Of a stretch of DNA of 7,375 nucleotides, positions 1 through 6,047 are shown piece after piece. The translations under genes and the position numbers were made by a program. The stretch comes from Anaerolineales bacterium UBA6663. GTDB lineage: Bacteria; Chloroflexota; Anaerolineae; Anaerolineales; UBA6663. The DNA is taken from the NCBI GenBank assembly GCA_002455335.1, contig DKKP01000431.1, positions 1-7,375 of the forward strand, given 5' to 3'. The notes beneath the pieces were generated by a model. It did not search any database and was not told the origin of the DNA. It worked only from the letters and a program-made list of their open reading frames with translations. The first letter of the stretch is position 1; every line of letters starts with the position of its first letter.

Positions 1-527
1 TCGGCTCGCGCGTAGGCCTGGACGCTGACCGCCAGCAGGCTGAGATCCCCGGGCGCGGCGCTCAGCCGCTCCGCCACCTCGCGCTGGATCGTCAGGACGA
101 TCACGGTCGGCCGTCGACGGGCTTCGAGCAGATGGCGGATCACGGCCGAGGTGATGTAATAGGGGATGTTGGCCACGACCTTGTAGTCGGCGTCGGCCAC
201 CAGCACGGCCGGGTCAAGGGCCAGGATGTCGCCGTGGATCACGCGCACATTCGGGTGCGGGGCCACGACCTCAGTCAGCGCCGGCAGCAGAGTCTGATCC
301 AACTCGACGGCGACCACGTCGCGCGCCGCGATGGCGAGATGCCGGGTGAGCGACCCGAGCCCCGGGCCGATCTCGAGGACGCTGTCGCTGGTCGTAAGCG
401 CCGCCGCGGTCACGATCCGGCCCAGCGCGCCCTCATCGATGAGGAAATTCTGGCCCAGCGACTTGCGTGGGCGCAGGCCATGGCGGCGGAGCAGATCGGC
501 GATGGGGAGCGGCGCGAGCGCGGTCAT
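1..527 (-). CDS. rsmA: 16S rRNA adenine dimethyltransferase RsmA/KsgA (N-terminal part, cut by window edge)
   Basis: RsmA transfers four methyl groups from S-adenosylmethionine to two adjacent adenosines in the 3'-terminal hairpin of 16S rRNA, a late step in 30S maturation. Translating the minus strand from the ATG at 527 gives 175 residues before the window ends. The family signatures appear in order: LGQNFL (residues 24-29), the SAM-binding loop EIGPGLGSLT (52-61), the acidic residue E75 in AVELD, GD (99-100), the catalytic NIPYYIT (120-126) and QREVAERL (148-155). About 100 C-terminal residues are missing, only because the window stops. The ATG overlaps the stop of the upstream 3D-domain gene as ATGA, and I see no Shine-Dalgarno sequence, so translation is probably coupled to that gene. 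The identification is very secure. Confidence 0.96.
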   Translation of the reverse strand, partial: MTALAPLPIADLLRRHGLRPRKSLGQNFLIDEGALGRIVTAAALTTSDSVLEIGPGLGSLTRHLAIAARDVVAVELDQTLLPALTEVVAPHPNVRVIHGDILALDPAVLVADADYKVVANIPYYITSAVIRHLLEARRRPTVIVLTIQREVAERLSAAPGDLSLLAVSVQAYARA

Positions 528-1741
528 GGGATGCTCTGCGGGATCAACCAGGCGATCGAACCGGCCGCGGGTGTCGGGGTCAGGAAATAGATCGTGACCA
601 CGCGCGACCAGCTTTGATAGTCGTTGTCGGAGTAGCCAAGGTCGATGAACCGTCCCTTGACGCCGCCGCCCGTGTCTGCCGCGACCGCGAAGCCGTAGCC
701 CGGCACGTACAACCGGGTGCCAAGCGGGATGTAACGGGGATCGACGGCGATCAATCCCTTAACTAACCGTTGGCCTGAGCGTGTGATGCCGAATGTGCGC
801 GACGTCGCGGGCACGCCGGCACGCGACGGTGAGTACGACGTGGCGTAGACGTCGTACGACCGCCAGTACTCGATCACGCCATCTGGTGTCGCCACGCTTT
901 GGACCGTGATCTGCGTGCCGTAGCCGACCACGCGCGGGCGCGGCTGCTGGGCCAGGAACTCGGCCTCGGTGAAACGCGCCACCTCGAGGCCATCCTCATA
1001 GCGCACACGGGTGTACGTTCGGCGCACGCCGTCCGCACCCGGATCAACCTGAACCCGGGTATCGATCGGTTGATCGGCCTGCGGCTGGTAGATGACGTCG
1101 GCCAGCTCGACGGTTTGCGTAGCCTGGATCTCCTCGTGTACACGCACGACCCGGATCTGGCCATCAGCCGGCAGAGGGCCATCGGCGGAAGGCAGCGTGT
1201 AATCGGGCCCGGTCAGGCCGATGCCGGCGGCTGCCAGCGCCTCGACCACGGTCGACCCGGCTGAGAGCGTGCGCAACAGAGCGCCATCGACCGCGATCGC
1301 CAGCGGTGCGGCGCGTGTGACGGTGATCGCCAGACCCGAAGTCAGCGGCGTGGTCAGCGCCGGCTCGACGCGGTCGGCCTGGCGCAATTGGATGCCCGCC
1401 TCCCACAACGCCGCGCCCACTGTCGGAGCGGTCGTCTCGATCGCAAAAGGCGGCTGCCCGCCCGCGCTGACCGTTGCGGAGCGCGCGCGACGGACCTCGA
1501 TGACCTCGGCCGTGATCGCGCTTTGATCCCAACGCACGCCATCGGCCAGCACGACATCGGCTGCGCCCAGCGTCACGCCGGCGTCGGTCAACACCGCGGC
1601 GACTGCACCTGCGGGGACACGCTCAATCACGCCATCGATGATCAGCAGGGTTTCGTCAGTTTGCGGCGCAGGCGTTGGCCGCGCGGCGCAGGCGACCAGC
1701 ATCAGGCTGAGGAGCAGGGACGAGAGGGTTCGTGGTGTCAC
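524..1741 (-). CDS. Lipoprotein with DUF348, G5 and C-terminal 3D domain (YabE/Rpf-like cell-wall enzyme)
   Basis: This 405-residue protein is probably an exported, lipid-anchored peptidoglycan-remodelling enzyme. The N-terminus has a short basic start, a hydrophobic stretch and a lipobox LVAC with the lipidated Cys at 18. DUF348-like repeats fill roughly residues 30-200, for example a segment starting at TLLIIDG and others near 97-145 and 145-200. A G5-like domain follows (about 203-275), then a 3D domain (about 298-378). The three hallmark aspartates are D334 (AVDPRYIPLGT), D356 (AADTGG) and D367 (FIDLGY). In the family the 3D domain resembles the MltA lytic transglycosylase core; the exact bond cut here is inferred. 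GTG at 1741 is the only start that keeps the signal peptide, since an in-frame TAA lies six bases upstream. No ribosome-binding site is visible. The gene starts 15 bases after the SRP RNA and overlaps rsmA by four bases. Confidence 0.9.
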   Translation of the reverse strand: MTPRTLSSLLLSLMLVACAARPTPAPQTDETLLIIDGVIERVPAGAVAAVLTDAGVTLGAADVVLADGVRWDQSAITAEVIEVRRARSATVSAGGQPPFAIETTAPTVGAALWEAGIQLRQADRVEPALTTPLTSGLAITVTRAAPLAIAVDGALLRTLSAGSTVVEALAAAGIGLTGPDYTLPSADGPLPADGQIRVVRVHEEIQATQTVELADVIYQPQADQPIDTRVQVDPGADGVRRTYTRVRYEDGLEVARFTEAEFLAQQPRPRVVGYGTQITVQSVATPDGVIEYWRSYDVYATSYSPSRAGVPATSRTFGITRSGQRLVKGLIAVDPRYIPLGTRLYVPGYGFAVAADTGGGVKGRFIDLGYSDNDYQSWSRVVTIYFLTPTPAAGSIAWLIPQSIP

Positions 1742-1756
1742 GCTGGGTTAACAGGT

Positions 1757-1865
1757 ATGTCCGGGCAGGCAACCCGGCGGCACCCAAAGGTTACGACTTA
1801 CCGCTGCTGCCTTCCGGCCCTGACGGGGTTCATCGATCTTTGCCGCGCCGGACCCACCCGGACAC
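1757..1865 (-). ncRNA. ffs: Signal recognition particle RNA, small bacterial (4.5S) type
   Basis: On the minus strand the universal SRP domain IV core is plain: GUCAGGGCCGGAAGGCAGCAGC, at about 1833-1804 with flanks. It has the GGAA tetraloop, and the symmetric internal loop that binds Ffh. Relative to E. coli, the closing pair next to the tetraloop stem is changed from U-A to G-C on both sides, a compensated change that supports a real RNA. The ends were set by the terminal helix: GUGUCCGGG (1865-1857) pairs with CCCGGACAU (1765-1757) over nine bases, with one G-U. A second GC-rich helix (near 1850 and 1775) continues the rod. At about 109 nt it is the short bacterial form without an Alu domain. 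A TATAAT box lies eight bases upstream. No terminator follows before the next gene. End positions are uncertain by a few bases. Confidence 0.95.
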
Positions 1866-1873
1866 AAGTTTTG

Positions 1874-1879
1874 ATTATA
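1874..1879 (-). promoter_or_regulatory. -10 box (TATAAT) of the SRP RNA promoter
   Basis: The minus strand has a perfect TATAAT with its last base at 1874. This places the transcription start near 1867-1865, which matches the 5' end deduced independently from the SRP RNA terminal helix. No TTGACA-like -35 box is found 16-18 bases upstream; that position instead holds a GC-rich palindrome (1893-1904). The promoter probably also serves the 3D-domain lipoprotein gene and rsmA. Confidence 0.75.
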
Positions 1880-1931
1880 CCGCAACGCCTCCTCGCCCGG
1901 GCGATGGTTGCGCGGGCGCACTGGGCTGACC

Positions 1932-1943
1932 TGTCATATGACA
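1932..1943. promoter_or_regulatory. Perfect 12-bp palindrome, candidate operator (TGTCATATGACA)
   Basis: TGTCATATGACA is its own reverse complement and lies in the gap between the divergent SRP RNA and oxidase genes, 80 bases before the oxidase ATG. A dyad of this size in an AT-richer patch of a high-GC intergenic region is the usual form of a dimeric repressor or activator site. The binding protein is unknown, and I do not assign a regulator family. Confidence 0.4.
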
Positions 1944-1956
1944 AAGTCGAGCAGAT

Positions 1957-1986
1957 TTGTGATCGAAACTTGAGAAAACCTACGAT
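1957..1986 (+). promoter_or_regulatory. Weak candidate promoter for the oxidase-pucC operon
   Basis: TTGTGA (1957-1962) and TACGAT (1981-1986) match four of six bases each to the sigma-70 consensus, with an 18-base spacer. Transcription would then begin near 1993, leaving a leader of about 30 bases before the ATG at 2024. It would also exclude the alternative in-frame ATG at 1985. The palindrome at 1932-1943 would lie just upstream, in an activator-like position. The match is weak and may be chance. Confidence 0.2.
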
Positions 1987-2023
1987 GCACGCGTGCGGCT
2001 GCTCCGCGACAATCCGGCTTCGT

Positions 2024-3388
2024 ATGGCTGCACACATCGTGGTCATCGGCGGCGGCATCAGTGGGCTCAGCGCCGCCTATGACGTCAATCGTCTGTTGCC
2101 CGACGCCCAGGTCACTGTGCTCGAACGCGAACTGCGTTGGGGCGGCAAGATCCTGAGCGAAACCGTCCCCCTGCCTGATGGCGGCGCATGCCTGATCGAA
2201 GGCGGCGCCGAGTCGTTCGTCACGCGCAAGCCCGAGGTTTGGGACCTGGTGCATGAACTCGGCATCGCCGATCAGATGCGTCTCGCGCCAAACGCCGCCA
2301 ACGGCACCTGCGTGCTCGATGAGGGACGCATCCGACGGATCCCGCTGGATCCGGTGACGTTCCTGACCACGGGCCTACTCTCACCGGCGGGCAAGGCCCG
2401 TATGTTGCTCGAGCCGTTGATCGCGGCGCGGCGCGATGCCGGGGATGAGTCGCTTGCGGATTTCGTTGATCGGCGGCTTGGGCGCGAAGCGCGTGAGCGT
2501 TTCATCGGGCCTGTGCTCGGCGGCATCTACAACACCGATCCCGAAGTCCAGAGCCTGCTGACGACGGCCCCGGTGATGCGCGAGCTCGAGCAACACGGCA
2601 GCCTGGTCTGGGGTTCGGCCGTGCGTATGTGGGAGCGCCGCAGCGCGCCACGCCGTCCAGCGTTCATCTCTTTCAAGCATGGCACACAGGCGCTCACCGA
2701 CGGTCTGGCCGCCGCGTTTGGTGGAACGCTGCGCGCCGGCGTCACCGCCGAGGCGCTGAGCCGACAGGGCGGTCGCTGGCAGATCGCCACGTCGGAAGGT
2801 GCGTCCACCCTGAGCGCCGATGCCGTAATCTTCACCACGCCGGCCAACGCGGCCGCGAGCCTGTTGGCCGAGGTCGCGCCGGCCGCAGCGGCCCTCTTGC
2901 GCACGATCCATCACAATCACATCGGCACGCTCTCGCTCGTTTATCGCGACGCCGACCTCCCGCGCCTGAACCTGAGCGGGTTGATGATCCCACGGCGGGA
3001 GCGACGCCCGATCGATGCCATCACGCGCTTTCATGCGCCCAACCCGCGGGTGCCGGAGGGCTACACGCTGCTCAAGGTCTTCTTCGGAGGCGGCGACCCA
3101 CGGACGGCCGAGCTCGACGAACCCACACTGATCGAGCGCGTCGGGCGCGAGCTCGACGCACTGCTCGCGATCAAGGCCCAGCCCGTGGCCTGGCGCGTCT
3201 ATCGGTGGCATTCGGCCTTCCCACAGGCCGCGGTCGGCCATCTCGACCTGGTCGACGATATCGAAGCTGCGCTCCCGGCCGGCCTCTTCGTGGCCGGCGC
3301 CGCATTCCGCGGCATTGGCGTCCCCGATTGCATCCGCCAGGCGCGGGCAGTCGCTGGCCGACTCGCGCAACCCTTCCTCAAACGGTGA
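2024..3388 (+). CDS. hemY: FAD-dependent protoporphyrinogen/coproporphyrinogen oxidase (HemY/HemG/CgoX family)
   Basis: This flavoenzyme uses oxygen or another acceptor to aromatise protoporphyrinogen IX or coproporphyrinogen III late in haem, and where present chlorophyll, synthesis. The 454-residue product starts with a Rossmann FAD site, IVVIGGGISGLS (G9, G11, G14), and an acidic ribose-binding E34. The conserved WGGKI (39-43) and EGGAESF (59-65) follow, then the mid-region GPVLGGIYNTDP (162-173). The C-terminal FAD-binding segment reads LFVAGAAFRGIGVPDCI (421-437). Length and motif order fit the family. I chose ATG 2024 because it puts the FAD motif at residue 5, as is usual. An in-frame ATG at 1985 would add 13 residues; neither has a clear ribosome-binding site. 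The open frame extends far upstream only because it crosses the SRP RNA and the antisense of the lipoprotein gene. Sequence alone does not tell me which porphyrinogen is the true substrate. Confidence 0.92.
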   Translation: MAAHIVVIGGGISGLSAAYDVNRLLPDAQVTVLERELRWGGKILSETVPLPDGGACLIEGGAESFVTRKPEVWDLVHELGIADQMRLAPNAANGTCVLDEGRIRRIPLDPVTFLTTGLLSPAGKARMLLEPLIAARRDAGDESLADFVDRRLGREARERFIGPVLGGIYNTDPEVQSLLTTAPVMRELEQHGSLVWGSAVRMWERRSAPRRPAFISFKHGTQALTDGLAAAFGGTLRAGVTAEALSRQGGRWQIATSEGASTLSADAVIFTTPANAAASLLAEVAPAAAALLRTIHHNHIGTLSLVYRDADLPRLNLSGLMIPRRERRPIDAITRFHAPNPRVPEGYTLLKVFFGGGDPRTAELDEPTLIERVGRELDALLAIKAQPVAWRVYRWHSAFPQAAVGHLDLVDDIEAALPAGLFVAGAAFRGIGVPDCIRQARAVAGRLAQPFLKR

Positions 3389-3392
3389 AACG

Positions 3393-4709
3393 ATGATTCG
3401 GTTTTCGACGATTCTGCACGGTCTCAGGCTTGCGCTCTTCTCGGTTGCGTTCGGCGTGATGAGCGCCTTGATGGGTGGAACGCTCAACCGGCTACTTGTG
3501 GCGGAACTCAAGCTCTCGACCACACTTGTTGGTTTGTTGTTCGCGCTGCCGCTATTCACCTCATTCATCCGTGTCTGGCTCGGACACCATGCCGACACGC
3601 ACCCGTTATGGGGCACGCGTCGCGAGAGCTACCTGATCCTCGGGGCGATTGCGACGGCGCTCGGCATCGTCAGCGTGGCCTTCACCATCGCCACCGCGCT
3701 GACGCTCGGTGGGGGCCTGGTCTTTGCCCTGTTCCTGGCCTTTGTGTTGTATGGCGTCGGGCGCAACTGGGCCCACAACATGTTCCAGGCGCTGCTGGCC
3801 GAAAAACTCAGCGGGCCCAACAAACGCCTGGTCACGCTCTTCGAGGTCGCGACGCTGTTCGGCACAGTTGTCGGCGCCGGCGCTATCGGCCGCGCGCTCG
3901 AGACCTTCGACCCGGGGCGCCTGATGCTTGTCGCGCTCGTGATCGGCCTTGTTCTGCTCGCGTTCTCGATCGTGTCAGTCTGGCGCCAGGAAGATCCGCG
4001 CACGACCGCCAGCGCTGACCAGGCCGGCAAAAAGGGCTTCAACAAGGCCGTGCGCGAACTCGTGCTGGCCGACCCGCAGGCTCGGCTGTTCTTTCTGCTT
4101 GTGCTCTTCACGTTCATCGGCACGCTGGCGCAGGATGTGCTCCTCGAGCCGTACGGCGCGCTTGTGCTTGGCATGACCGTCGGCGAGACCACGCGCCTGA
4201 CGGCCTTCTGGGGGATCGGCGTCTTGATCTCGATGCTGGTCAGCGGCACAGTGCTGATCCACTGGTTCGGACACAAGCGCGTGCTGCGCGCCGGGCTGAT
4301 CGCAAGCCTGGCGACGTTCGTCGGGCTCGTCATGCTCGGGCTCACGGGGCGCGCCGAGTTGTTCCAGCCGCTTGTCCTCGTGATGGGTCTCGGCACAGGT
4401 CTGGCGGGCGCCGGCATGTTGACGAGCGCCATGAACTTCACGACCCCTATGCGCGCCGGGCTGCTGATGGGCGTTTGGGGGATGGCCAATGTCATCGGCC
4501 GCGCCGCGGGCGGCCTGATGGGCGGCGTGATCGTGGACGTCGTCCATGCCGTGACGGGGAGCGCGCTGCAGGCCTACGCCAGCGTGTTCGCGATGGAGGC
4601 GCTGATGCTTGGCGCGGCGCTGGCGATGTCGTTTGGATTGCGGGTCGAGGAAGCGAAGGCCCAGCAGGAAGTCGCCATCAGCACACCTGGCGAATCGCCG
4701 GTCGTCTGA
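3393..4709 (+). CDS. PucC-family (bacteriochlorophyll delivery, MFS) membrane protein
   Basis: This 438-residue integral membrane protein has about twelve hydrophobic segments (near 12-32, 42-62, 80-100, 106-124, 150-170, 176-197, 230-250, 268-290, 297-318, 324-345, 354-384, 394-416), with a charged central loop at 198-229. It fits the PUCC branch of the major facilitator superfamily. Supporting motifs are LNRLLVAEL (31-39), the GHHADTH loop (64-70) after TM2, and LEPYGALVLGMTVGETTRLTA (251-271), which is close to the family signature. In purple bacteria PucC, LhaA and Bch2 help assemble light-harvesting complexes, probably by handling bacteriochlorophyll. Here the cargo is inferred to be a tetrapyrrole. 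The ATG lies four bases after the oxidase stop, with GGTGAA as a weak ribosome-binding site overlapping that stop, so the two are co-transcribed. I withhold the symbol pucC because non-antenna members exist. Confidence 0.85.
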   Translation: MIRFSTILHGLRLALFSVAFGVMSALMGGTLNRLLVAELKLSTTLVGLLFALPLFTSFIRVWLGHHADTHPLWGTRRESYLILGAIATALGIVSVAFTIATALTLGGGLVFALFLAFVLYGVGRNWAHNMFQALLAEKLSGPNKRLVTLFEVATLFGTVVGAGAIGRALETFDPGRLMLVALVIGLVLLAFSIVSVWRQEDPRTTASADQAGKKGFNKAVRELVLADPQARLFFLLVLFTFIGTLAQDVLLEPYGALVLGMTVGETTRLTAFWGIGVLISMLVSGTVLIHWFGHKRVLRAGLIASLATFVGLVMLGLTGRAELFQPLVLVMGLGTGLAGAGMLTSAMNFTTPMRAGLLMGVWGMANVIGRAAGGLMGGVIVDVVHAVTGSALQAYASVFAMEALMLGAALAMSFGLRVEEAKAQQEVAISTPGESPVV

Positions 4710-4716
4710 AGCCGAT

Positions 4717-4745
4717 GCCCGTCGGCCTGACGGGCCGCGTTTATT
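4717..4745 (+). terminator. Probable intrinsic terminator after the pucC-like gene
   Basis: Eight bases after the stop codon, GCCCGTC (4717-4723) and GACGGGC (4729-4735) form a perfect 7-bp stem with a five-base loop. CGCG and then a short interrupted T tract, TTTATT (4740-4745), follow. The T tract is weak and not directly adjacent. An overlapping alternative hairpin, GCCGCG (4734-4739) with CGCGGC (4748-4753), could compete. Confidence 0.5.
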
Positions 4746-4754
4746 GCCGCGGCT

Positions 4755-4781
4755 GAAAACGCCAGATGCTGGGGCATCCGG
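4755..4781 (-). terminator. Probable intrinsic terminator of the glycosyltransferase gene
   Basis: Read on the minus strand, CCGGAUGC (4781-4774) pairs with GCAUCUGG (4769-4762) over eight bases, with one G-U wobble and a CCCA loop. CG and a UUUU run (4759-4756) follow at once. It begins 25 bases after the glycosyltransferase stop. The wobble becomes an A-C mismatch if read on the plus strand, so the structure is oriented for the minus-strand gene. Confidence 0.6.
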
Positions 4782-4805
4782 TTGCCCGTACATACCGCGC
4801 CCGTT

Positions 4806-5978
4806 TCAGAGTGAACGATAGAGCGCCTCGTGCGCCGCAAAGGTCGCATCGAGCCGATGGGCCTCGGCCAGACGCCGGGCGGCGTTGCCACAGGCCCGGG
4901 CCGTTGCCGCATCGCTCAAGAAGTGCGCGACCCCGGCACACAGCCCCCCGAAATCGCCGGGCTGCGCCAGCCAGCCGGTCTCGTTATGACGCACGACCTC
5001 GGGCATCGAGCCGATATCGATGGCCACCAGCGGGCAGCCGCTGGCCGCGGCCTCGAGCGCGATCGTGCTCTGGATCTCGACGGTCGAGGCCGTGATTGTG
5101 AGCCGCGCCAATCGGTAAACCGCGGGCAGTTCGGTCGTCAGATAGCCGGTGAATCGCGCCGGTGCGCGCAACCCCCAACCATGCGCAACGCGCTCGAGGC
5201 GCCGGCGCTCTGTGCCATCGCCCACAACCAGGAGCTGACCGGGCCCGCGCCGCAGCGCGCAGGCCCCGGCTTCGAGCGCGCGCAACGGCTGTTTGTCGCG
5301 GTCGAGCCGACCGATGTGGAGCACGATGGGCAGATCGGGGTGCAGACCAAATCGTCGACGAAGCGCAGCCCCCTCCCCCGGCGTCTCAACGATGGGCGAG
5401 AAACGCGTAAGGTCGATCCCGTTGCTCAGGGGAGTCGCCGGGATCCCCCTGGCCCGCAACAGGTCCGCAATCGTCACGCTCGGCGCGATGACGGCATCGC
5501 ACACACCGGCGACCCATCGAGCATAGGCCCAGGCCGGCGCCTCGAGCGCCTGACCCAAAGCGCGCAGGGGCATCGGCAGCGAGGCGGCGATGAACCACGG
5601 AAGCTGGTGGGTGGTCAACACCCGGCGACGGCCCCGCGTGCCTGCCCAAGTTAACGCAGCGACGCCGAGCGGACCTGGATCGTGCGTATGGACGACGTCC
5701 GGTTGAAACGCCTCGAGCGCCGCACGCGTCTCCCGTTCGGGCGTCGGTGTAAACCGCTGGCCCACGCGGAAGGGGTTCGGCCACGAGGACAACCAGGCCA
5801 GGGTCACGCCATCGGCGTCCCTCGGCGCCGCGGCGCGACGAGACCCTGACGCCGGCGCAGCTGTGACGACGAGTATGTCGTGACCCCGGCCGGCCAGGCC
5901 CTGCGCCAGTCGCCGCACGACCTCGGCGGCGCCCGAGATCATCGGCGGGTAGGACTGCGAGACGAGCGCGATGCGCAT
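4806..5978 (-). CDS. GT4-family glycosyltransferase
   Basis: This 390-residue, probably cytoplasmic GT-B enzyme transfers a sugar from an activated donor, likely a nucleotide sugar, to an unidentified acceptor. The N-terminal acceptor domain (about 1-185) opens with IALVSQSYPPMISGAAEVV, the usual GT4 start with its glycine-containing loop. It also has VVHTHDPGPLG (95-105), a pattern common in GT4 enzymes. The linker has SNGIDLTRFSP (185-195). The C-terminal donor domain has HIGRLDRDKQP (221-231), VVGDG (251-255) and the E-x7-E pair E301 and E309 in EIQSTIALEAAASG. These match retaining GT4 enzymes such as PimB, lipid glucosyl- and mannosyltransferases. A glycolipid or surface polysaccharide role is plausible but unproven. 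The start fits the family, yet there is no ribosome-binding site. The upstream 60 bases to pepT are filled by a large hairpin. Confidence 0.88.
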   Translation of the reverse strand: MRIALVSQSYPPMISGAAEVVRRLAQGLAGRGHDILVVTAAPASGSRRAAAPRDADGVTLAWLSSWPNPFRVGQRFTPTPERETRAALEAFQPDVVHTHDPGPLGVAALTWAGTRGRRRVLTTHQLPWFIAASLPMPLRALGQALEAPAWAYARWVAGVCDAVIAPSVTIADLLRARGIPATPLSNGIDLTRFSPIVETPGEGAALRRRFGLHPDLPIVLHIGRLDRDKQPLRALEAGACALRRGPGQLLVVGDGTERRRLERVAHGWGLRAPARFTGYLTTELPAVYRLARLTITASTVEIQSTIALEAAASGCPLVAIDIGSMPEVVRHNETGWLAQPGDFGGLCAGVAHFLSDAATARACGNAARRLAEAHRLDATFAAHEALYRSL

Positions 5979-5985
5979 AAGGGGC

Positions 5986-6047
5986 GTCAGGCATCCGGCA
6001 TCCGGCGTCAGGGGTCAACGCCTGACGCCGGATGCCGGACGCCTACC
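5986..6047. repeat. Heptad-built palindrome between pepT and the glycosyltransferase gene
   Basis: Arms of 23 nt (5990-6012 and 6021-6043) pair at 22 of 23 positions around an 8-nt loop; the mismatch is at base 5993. The sequence is built from 7-bp units. The left half reads GTCAGGC, ATCCGGC, ATCCGGC, GTCAGGG (from 5986). After a 6-nt spacer the right half reads GCCTGAC, GCCGGAT, GCCGGAC, GCCTACC (from 6020). On the minus strand it begins on the last base of the pepT stop codon. It could cap or attenuate the pepT transcript, but no T tract follows it, so it is not a standard terminator. Confidence 0.9.

Noticed and set aside
1388..2023. Long in-frame N-terminal extension of the oxidase (666-residue open frame)
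   Set aside because: It runs antisense through the lipoprotein gene and the SRP RNA, its protein has no family likeness, and the FAD motif belongs at the N-terminus from ATG 2024.
1742..2023. tRNA or riboswitch in the divergent gap
   Set aside because: The structure present is fully accounted for by the SRP RNA and its promoter; no cloverleaf or known riboswitch core was seen in the remainder.
2381..3616. 411-residue open frame on the minus strand
   Set aside because: It lies antisense to the oxidase and the start of the carrier, with an Arg/Ala-rich composition typical of shadow frames in high-GC DNA.
4755..4781. Possible third, degenerate copy of the heptad palindrome (GCCAGAT, GCATCCGG)
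   Set aside because: The unit order is reversed and the arms are short. An 8-bp hairpin followed by a U run on the minus strand is better explained as the glycosyltransferase terminator.
3629..4793. Two minus-strand open frames of 288 and 272 residues
   Set aside because: They are antisense to the PucC-family gene, which has clear membrane segments and motifs; the shadow frames have none.
4830..5654. 274-residue plus-strand open frame
   Set aside because: It is antisense to the GT4 enzyme, which shows full motif order; the open frame is a codon-bias shadow.
5979..6042. Standard Rho-independent terminator for pepT
   Set aside because: The hairpin is strong, but no T tract follows on either strand and its heptad construction points to a repeat element instead.
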